DNA from: Thalassiosira profunda
Lineage: Eukaryota > Bacillariophyta > Thalassiosirophyceae > Thalassiosirales > Thalassiosiraceae
Assembly: GCA_036939355.1 (NCBI GenBank)
Contig: JALLAP010002044.1
Coordinates: 1-11,056, forward strand
Direction of reading: 5' to 3'
DNA length: 11,056 nucleotides
A program made the position numbers and the translations under genes. Positions 7,225 through 11,056 of this stretch are shown piece by piece (position 1 is the stretch's first letter; each line of letters opens with the position of its first letter). The notes below the pieces were generated by a model that was given only the letters and a program-made list of their open reading frames with translations, had not been told where the DNA came from and did no database searches.

Positions 7225-7939
7225 GTACAAGAACATGCCGCCGTTGCTGCATCCGCTTGCGTAGATCCTGTCGAGGTCGACGCAGTACTCATCGAGGAAA
7301 GGACGGAGCACGCCGAGCGTTTGATCCACGCTATTCTTGCAGGTCGTCCACATACACCCGTCATTAGTGTCGCACGTGTCACCACAGTCTCGGTAGCAGC
7401 GGACCCTGTACGCGTTAGTATTGCACGTTCGATCGTCCTCCAGTGGACAGCCCGGAACGGACTGAGCGTCAACCGGAGCATCGGCCAGACCTAGCCCGCT
7501 GTCGTTGCTCCCGAAACCGTTCCACGAGTTGCTGTGCCCCTTCCCACCGATGCCCGTCAAGGAAATGGTGGCGTAGCCCCTGTCACTGGCAGTGCTGCAG
7601 AATTGAAAGATTGAGCACGCTGGAATGATCTCGCATTAGACCTCACGACATCACATCAACTTACGAACACGTGCTGCCGCAGCTTCCTGAGTTGCCGCCC
7701 CATCCGTGGAAGAACAGCAACAGCGGCACCGGGGTGGCCCCGTACTCGCTCGGGAGCGAGTATTTGTGCGAATACGCGCCCCCATCAAACGCCGTCGTCG
7801 CGTCCCACTCCAGAGCCCCTTGAATCGGGTTGGTGGATGCGCATCCAGCCGACGGACGGAGAGCGACGACGTCAGTCAAAGGGGCGAAGCAGCACGCGAC
7901 GGCGGCTGCCGACAGGGCACGACGGTTGAACAGCATCAT
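7225..7939 (-). CDS. Secreted CE1 / PHB-depolymerase-like esterase, 3' end missing at the N
   Basis: A probable extracellular serine esterase of the alpha/beta-hydrolase superfamily, related to polyhydroxybutyrate depolymerases and feruloyl or acetylxylan esterases. Exon 1 (7939-7665) starts at a double ATG and encodes a signal peptide (ALSAAAVACCFAPLTDVVA) and the oxyanion-hole motif LLLFFHGWGGN (residues 73-83). The intron (7664-7595, 70 nt; GTAAGT donor, TTCTGCAG acceptor) is phase 2 on both sides. Exon 2 gives ASDRGYATISLTGIGG, a cysteine-rich loop of about eight Cys between residues 140 and 175 that is probably disulfide-bonded, then RIYASGCSNGGMFLY, where S208 in G-C-S-N-G is the expected nucleophile. 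The reading ends at the N, so the catalytic Asp and His are absent from the window. The substrate cannot be predicted. It lies downstream of and in the same direction as the CK2 beta gene. Confidence 0.85.
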
Positions 7940-8251
7940 CGGGACAAAGGTATGCGTGCTAGAGGACCGGCGGCTCTGCAATCGGGCTACTGCTGGGCGC
8001 AATGGCGGGGCAGTGCAGCCGGCGCGCGCTGCGGCTCGTGGCAAAGTTGCAACTTCAACTGAGAGACACAAGCGAAATCAAGGAGTTGAAGAGAGACAGA
8101 AAGAATGACACTAAAAGAATGAACCCGCTTCTCAAGAGAAGATGGATGTGACAACTCCTCTAAAATCGGACCTGCTCGCCGACGCAACACCAACAGAACG
8201 CACATCCAATTCTATCTATGCGTTGTCTACTGTCCTAAATCGCTGCCGCTG
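7940..8251. other. Intergenic region between CK2 beta stop and esterase start
   Basis: This 312-bp stretch holds the 3' UTR of CK2 beta and the promoter and 5' UTR of the esterase, both on the minus strand. The esterase frame stays open upstream of its ATG to about 8071 but has no earlier ATG. No repeat or RNA gene was seen. Confidence 0.45.
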
Positions 8252-10288
8252 CTACCGCCGAATCATGCCCCCGCCGCCCCCCTGCCGGCTCCGACTCGCC
8301 CTCCGGCTCCGTCGATTCTCGTCGTCCCGCTGTCCCTGCGCGTGCTGATGTCCCTCCTCCTGGTTCCGGTAATACAAGCTGGACCGATTGATGCGGAATC
8401 CGTACACCCGCGGAGCGTACTGCTGCGCGGGCCGCGCCGGGATCATCTCCGGGTGGGTCATGAGGTACAGGTGCGGGAATGTCGTCCCAAAGTACGCCCC
8501 GTCGACGTTCGCCTGTCGGGTGCTCTTGGGGAAGAAAAGTCCGCGACATCGCGGACAAAAGACATTGACGGTGTAATTGCGAGGCAGGTCGCTCAATCCC
8601 ACTGGGAGGACGGGCTGCCCCTGGCAAAACACGCGCGGACAGCGGCCGAAGCTCGCGCTCCGGTACTTTTCGTACATGGCGTGCATCCCCCGATTCGTCA
8701 CGATGTACCGCGCGTGGATCAGCCCGTACAGCATCTCGGCCGCGCTCTCCACGATCTCCTGCTGCTCCTCCGTCAGGCTGTCCTCCATGGGCATCTCCAC
8801 GTCCAACACCATGTCGAGGGCGTAATCGTAATAGGGCACCAGCCCGTTCAGGCCCGTGAGGTTGAAATCGTCCTGGATGTAGTCCTCGTCGACCTCGCAG
8901 AAGAACTCGTTGCCGCGGAGGTGGCAGAACCACGCGATCCACGAGCCGTCCTCGTCGCTGGCGGAGATTTCCGAGCTGTCTTCCCCCTCCCCTTCCTCCT
9001 CGTCTTCCGAGACGGAGCCCTCGTCCTCCTCGTTCGGGAGGGGATCCCGGCCCCGCGGATCGCCGTCGCGGCCTCCCCCGCTCCCGCCTCTGGGGGGCGA
9101 CCGGGGCGCCATGCCCGGATGGCGGTGGTGCGGGTGGGGCGCGGCGGCGCCCCCTCCTCCCGGATAGTCCATGCCCGGATGCCCGCCCACCGTTCCCGTC
9201 CGCCGGACCACGCCGCTGTCGTCCACAACGAGGCCGGGCGGGCCCTCCCCCCGCAGTTCGCCCATCATGTCGGCGAAGGTGTCCGCGGCCTCGGCCGCGT
9301 CGGCCGTGGTGGCCGACAGTTCGTTGGGGGGCAGCACCGTCAGGGCCGTCTCGTTGCCCTCCGGCTGCAGTTGGGGCGAGGGCGTTCGCGCCGGCACGAT
9401 CCCGTGGGGCACGAGGGCATTGTTCTGACCTTCGGAGAGTGGGACCGCGCTAGGGTCCTGGATTTGCAATTTGGAGAGGTCCTGCTCCAGCGGAAAGGCA
9501 CCGTCGGCAGCACCTTGCAAATCGTCCGTGACCTCGTCTTCCTCGTCCAATTGCGCCGTCTCTTCTCCCTCCTCATCGTCATCCAGCACCACCTCCCCGT
9601 CGTCCTCCTCCCCCATTATTTTCTCCTCTCCCAAATGGGTCTTGCCCTCCCTCCCAAAGCCGTCCGTCCCGTCTGCCTTTTCGCTTCCCCCGGATTCACC
9701 GTTGATCTGAAGCGTCCGGCCACGGATGTTGTTGCGTGTCATCCAAATAATTCCAGCAGAGATCGAAATTATTTGATCCAATCACAGCCGAAGGAAAGGA
9801 ATTGCAGTGTAGGTAGTGAACCCCGAAAGCAATCAATGGAGCAGAGATGATATGCGCGAAATTACTGCATCAGCAACAATAAACACATAACTAATGGCCC
9901 AATAAAATCAGCATGCACTCACCGCCTCCTCGGCCTCGTCCCCGTCAATTCCCTCCAGCCCGTTCGCCTCCCCGGCCTGCGACGGCGGCGTCTGCGCCTC
10001 GTCGTCCTCCGTGGTGTTCTCCTCCGTGGGCCGATGGCCCGGATGCTGCCCCGCGTGCGCCGGGGGTGCACCGTCCAAACTATTTTCGCCCCCGGCCGCT
10101 TGCGCCAACGCCGCGGCCGCCTCCCACTGCTCGTCGATCGATTCCCCTCCCTCGCTCCGTTGCGGTGCCGGCTGCGGGGATTGTGGCGGAGGTTGGTCGA
10201 CCCCGTCGCCGTCGCGAGAGGGCTGGTCGGCCCGGGTGTCCGAGCCGCGGAGGCCGGTCGGCTCCAGTCCCCGCCGGGGGCTCGCCAT
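8252..10288 (-). CDS. CSNK2B: Casein kinase II (CK2) regulatory beta subunit with long acidic N-terminal extension
   Basis: CK2 beta dimerises through a zinc-binding domain and holds two catalytic alpha subunits in the CK2 tetramer, a Ser/Thr kinase of nucleus and cytoplasm. Exon 1 (10288-9923, 122 residues) and exon 2 (9706-8252, 484 residues) join across a 216-nt intron (GTGAGT donor, CGCTTCAG acceptor, phase 0 both sides) to give 606 residues. The conserved domain starts at about residue 377 ([20 protein letters not shown]), followed by [13 protein letters not shown], the helix [14 protein letters not shown], zinc-ligand pairs C478/C483 (CPRVFC) and C506/C509 (CPRC), and [12 protein letters not shown]. 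The 23-residue distance between pairs matches animal CK2 beta. Unusually, about 376 residues of acidic, Pro/Gly-rich disordered sequence precede it (animal proteins have almost none), and a basic Arg/Ser/Gly tail follows. The animal destruction-box Arg position is replaced (YDYALDMVL). It is divergent from the 10711 gene. Confidence 0.93.
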
Positions 10289-10710
10289 TTTGCAAATGAA
10301 AAGAAGTGCACGAGACGTGTGTGCTCAAACGCGACGCCCCTCGGACGTGCAGGCGGGAAGCACTGCGGCCTGCTGCGGCAAGGCTGGTCGCCGCGGGCGC
10401 AGGCTAGGAGGTGGAGGTGAGGCTGGGACCGTGTGTGGCTGGACAGGCGCAACAACCAAAAGGGCCGCTGAAGCTGCAAATTTCCCCGACTTGCATTCCT
10501 GTCTATTCCTGTAGATTCCTGTGCTGCGCCCCCCTGCGCCTGCGCCCACAACCCTCCTCTCGCTCGCGGCGCCCGCACCCTAGCACCTCGCGGCGCCGCT
10601 GCTGCACAAGAGGGCTAGGAACTCTCGAGCGGGCGGTGCTCGGTGCGATCGACGGCGGGCCCCAATTGACTCGCTCACTGCATTCACCCTCATTCACATA
10701 ACCACAAAGA
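10289..10710. promoter_or_regulatory. Divergent promoter region between CK2 beta (-) and the 10711 gene (+)
   Basis: This 422-bp gap separates two outward-facing start codons. The CK2 beta ATG is directly preceded on its strand by the palindrome TTTGCAAA (10289-10296). Three ATTCCTGT copies at 10-bp spacing lie near the middle. No TATA box is clear. Open frames here on both strands look like GC-rich noise. Confidence 0.5.
10495..10522. repeat. Three ATTCCTGT copies at exact 10-bp spacing
   Basis: ATTCCTGT occurs at 10495-10502, 10505-10512 and 10515-10522, joined by CT and AG. The spacing places each copy about one helical turn from the next, near the middle of a divergent promoter, which would suit a repeated factor-binding site. 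It could also be simple slippage. Confidence 0.75.
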
Positions 10711-11056
10711 ATGGCAACCACAACCGCCACCCCAGCCGACGCGGCCGCAGACCAGCGGCTGAATCTGCTCGAGAAGCGGTTCGGCCGCGAGTACAAAATC
10801 GAACACTGCCCCGACGACCCGGCGTCGTATTTCCTCAAGCCGAAAGATAATCCTTCTGTTTGGAAGGCGACCCTCTTTCCCCTGTTCAAGACCCGGTACA
10901 AATTCAAGGTGACCTTTGGCGGCGACGGCAGCGTATCATACGAGGATATGTACGCGCTGACGTTCAACCGAACAAACGGATCTTCTCCTGAGCAACAGGA
11001 TCGGATACGCCGGCGGACGAAAGAGTTTGGGGAGGAGGTGGACCGGTTGCGGGAGG
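10711..11056 (+). CDS. Unrecognised protein, N-terminal part, runs off the window
   Basis: The ATG at 10711 is in good context (AAAGAATGGCA) and opens 115 codons without a stop to the window edge. After a Thr/Ala-rich start come LLEKRFGREYKIEHCPDD, SYFLKPKDNPSVWKATLFPL, a basic/aromatic strand-like segment (RYKFKVTFGGDG) and a charged helix (RIRRRTKEFGEEVDRLRE). No signal peptide or membrane segment is seen. I do not recognise the family. The balanced composition and clean start make it a likely real gene. Confidence 0.65.
   Translation, partial: MATTTATPADAAADQRLNLLEKRFGREYKIEHCPDDPASYFLKPKDNPSVWKATLFPLFKTRYKFKVTFGGDGSVSYEDMYALTFNRTNGSSPEQQDRIRRRTKEFGEEVDRLRE

Noticed and set aside
8342..9850. 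A 502-codon plus-strand open frame opposite CK2 beta
   Set aside because: It is the antisense shadow of an unmistakable CK2 beta gene and has no recognisable domain.
1..11056. tRNA, rRNA, CRISPR array or bacterial-type operon signals
   Set aside because: No spaced direct-repeat array, cloverleaf or rRNA-like conserved block was seen, and gene structure with introns is eukaryotic.

Overview
The window looks like nuclear DNA of a photosynthetic eukaryote with a red-lineage secondary plastid, such as a stramenopile or haptophyte. A pelagophyte or eustigmatophyte is possible, but I cannot name a species. The reasons are: a fucoxanthin/chlorophyll a/c-type light-harvesting protein whose signal peptide ends in an AFAP motif; a second protein with a bipartite plastid plus Tat thylakoid-lumen presequence; a CK2 beta subunit; and short GT-AG introns whose phases match across each junction. 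Five short introns can be placed (162, 78, 74, 70 and 216 nt), mostly with GTGAGT or GTAAGT donors. Genes are GC-rich; some intergenic pieces (about 1580-1660 and 5735-5990) are AT-rich. There are no bacterial operons, rRNA, tRNA or CRISPR.

Layout. 1-712: no gene recognised, only the downstream flank of the LHC gene. 713-1498 (-): two-exon LHC antenna gene. 1499-1820: divergent promoter shared with a plastid-lumen protein gene. 1821-2336 and 6057-6692 (+): N- and C-terminal halves of what I read as one lumen-protein gene, interrupted by about 3.7 kb. Inside the interruption are a BRCT-like ORF (+, 2415-3065) and a large two-exon gene (-, 3049-5552) for an unrecognised protein with a Cys/His-rich C-terminus, 34-residue repeats and a basic coiled region. 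These two nested genes converge and their coding ends overlap by 17 bp. 6986-7223 (+): start of a probable secretory or plastid-targeted protein, cut at the single N (7224). 7225-7939 (-): CE1/PHB-depolymerase-like secreted esterase, cut at the same N just after its nucleophile serine. 8252-10288 (-): CK2 beta with a very long acidic N-terminal extension. 10711-11056 (+): start of an unrecognised gene running off the window.

How the genes relate. The LHC and lumen-protein genes are both photosynthetic, face away from each other and share about 320 bp of upstream DNA, so co-regulation is plausible. The main oddity is the lumen-protein gene: it appears to carry a giant intron holding two unrelated genes, and its first exon reads in frame into the BRCT-like ORF. 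This could be an insertion of a mobile or captured segment, or an alternative-splicing arrangement. I could not find convincing terminal inverted repeats or target-site duplications. The N at 7224 is best read as a collapsed assembly gap, since both flanking genes stop there.
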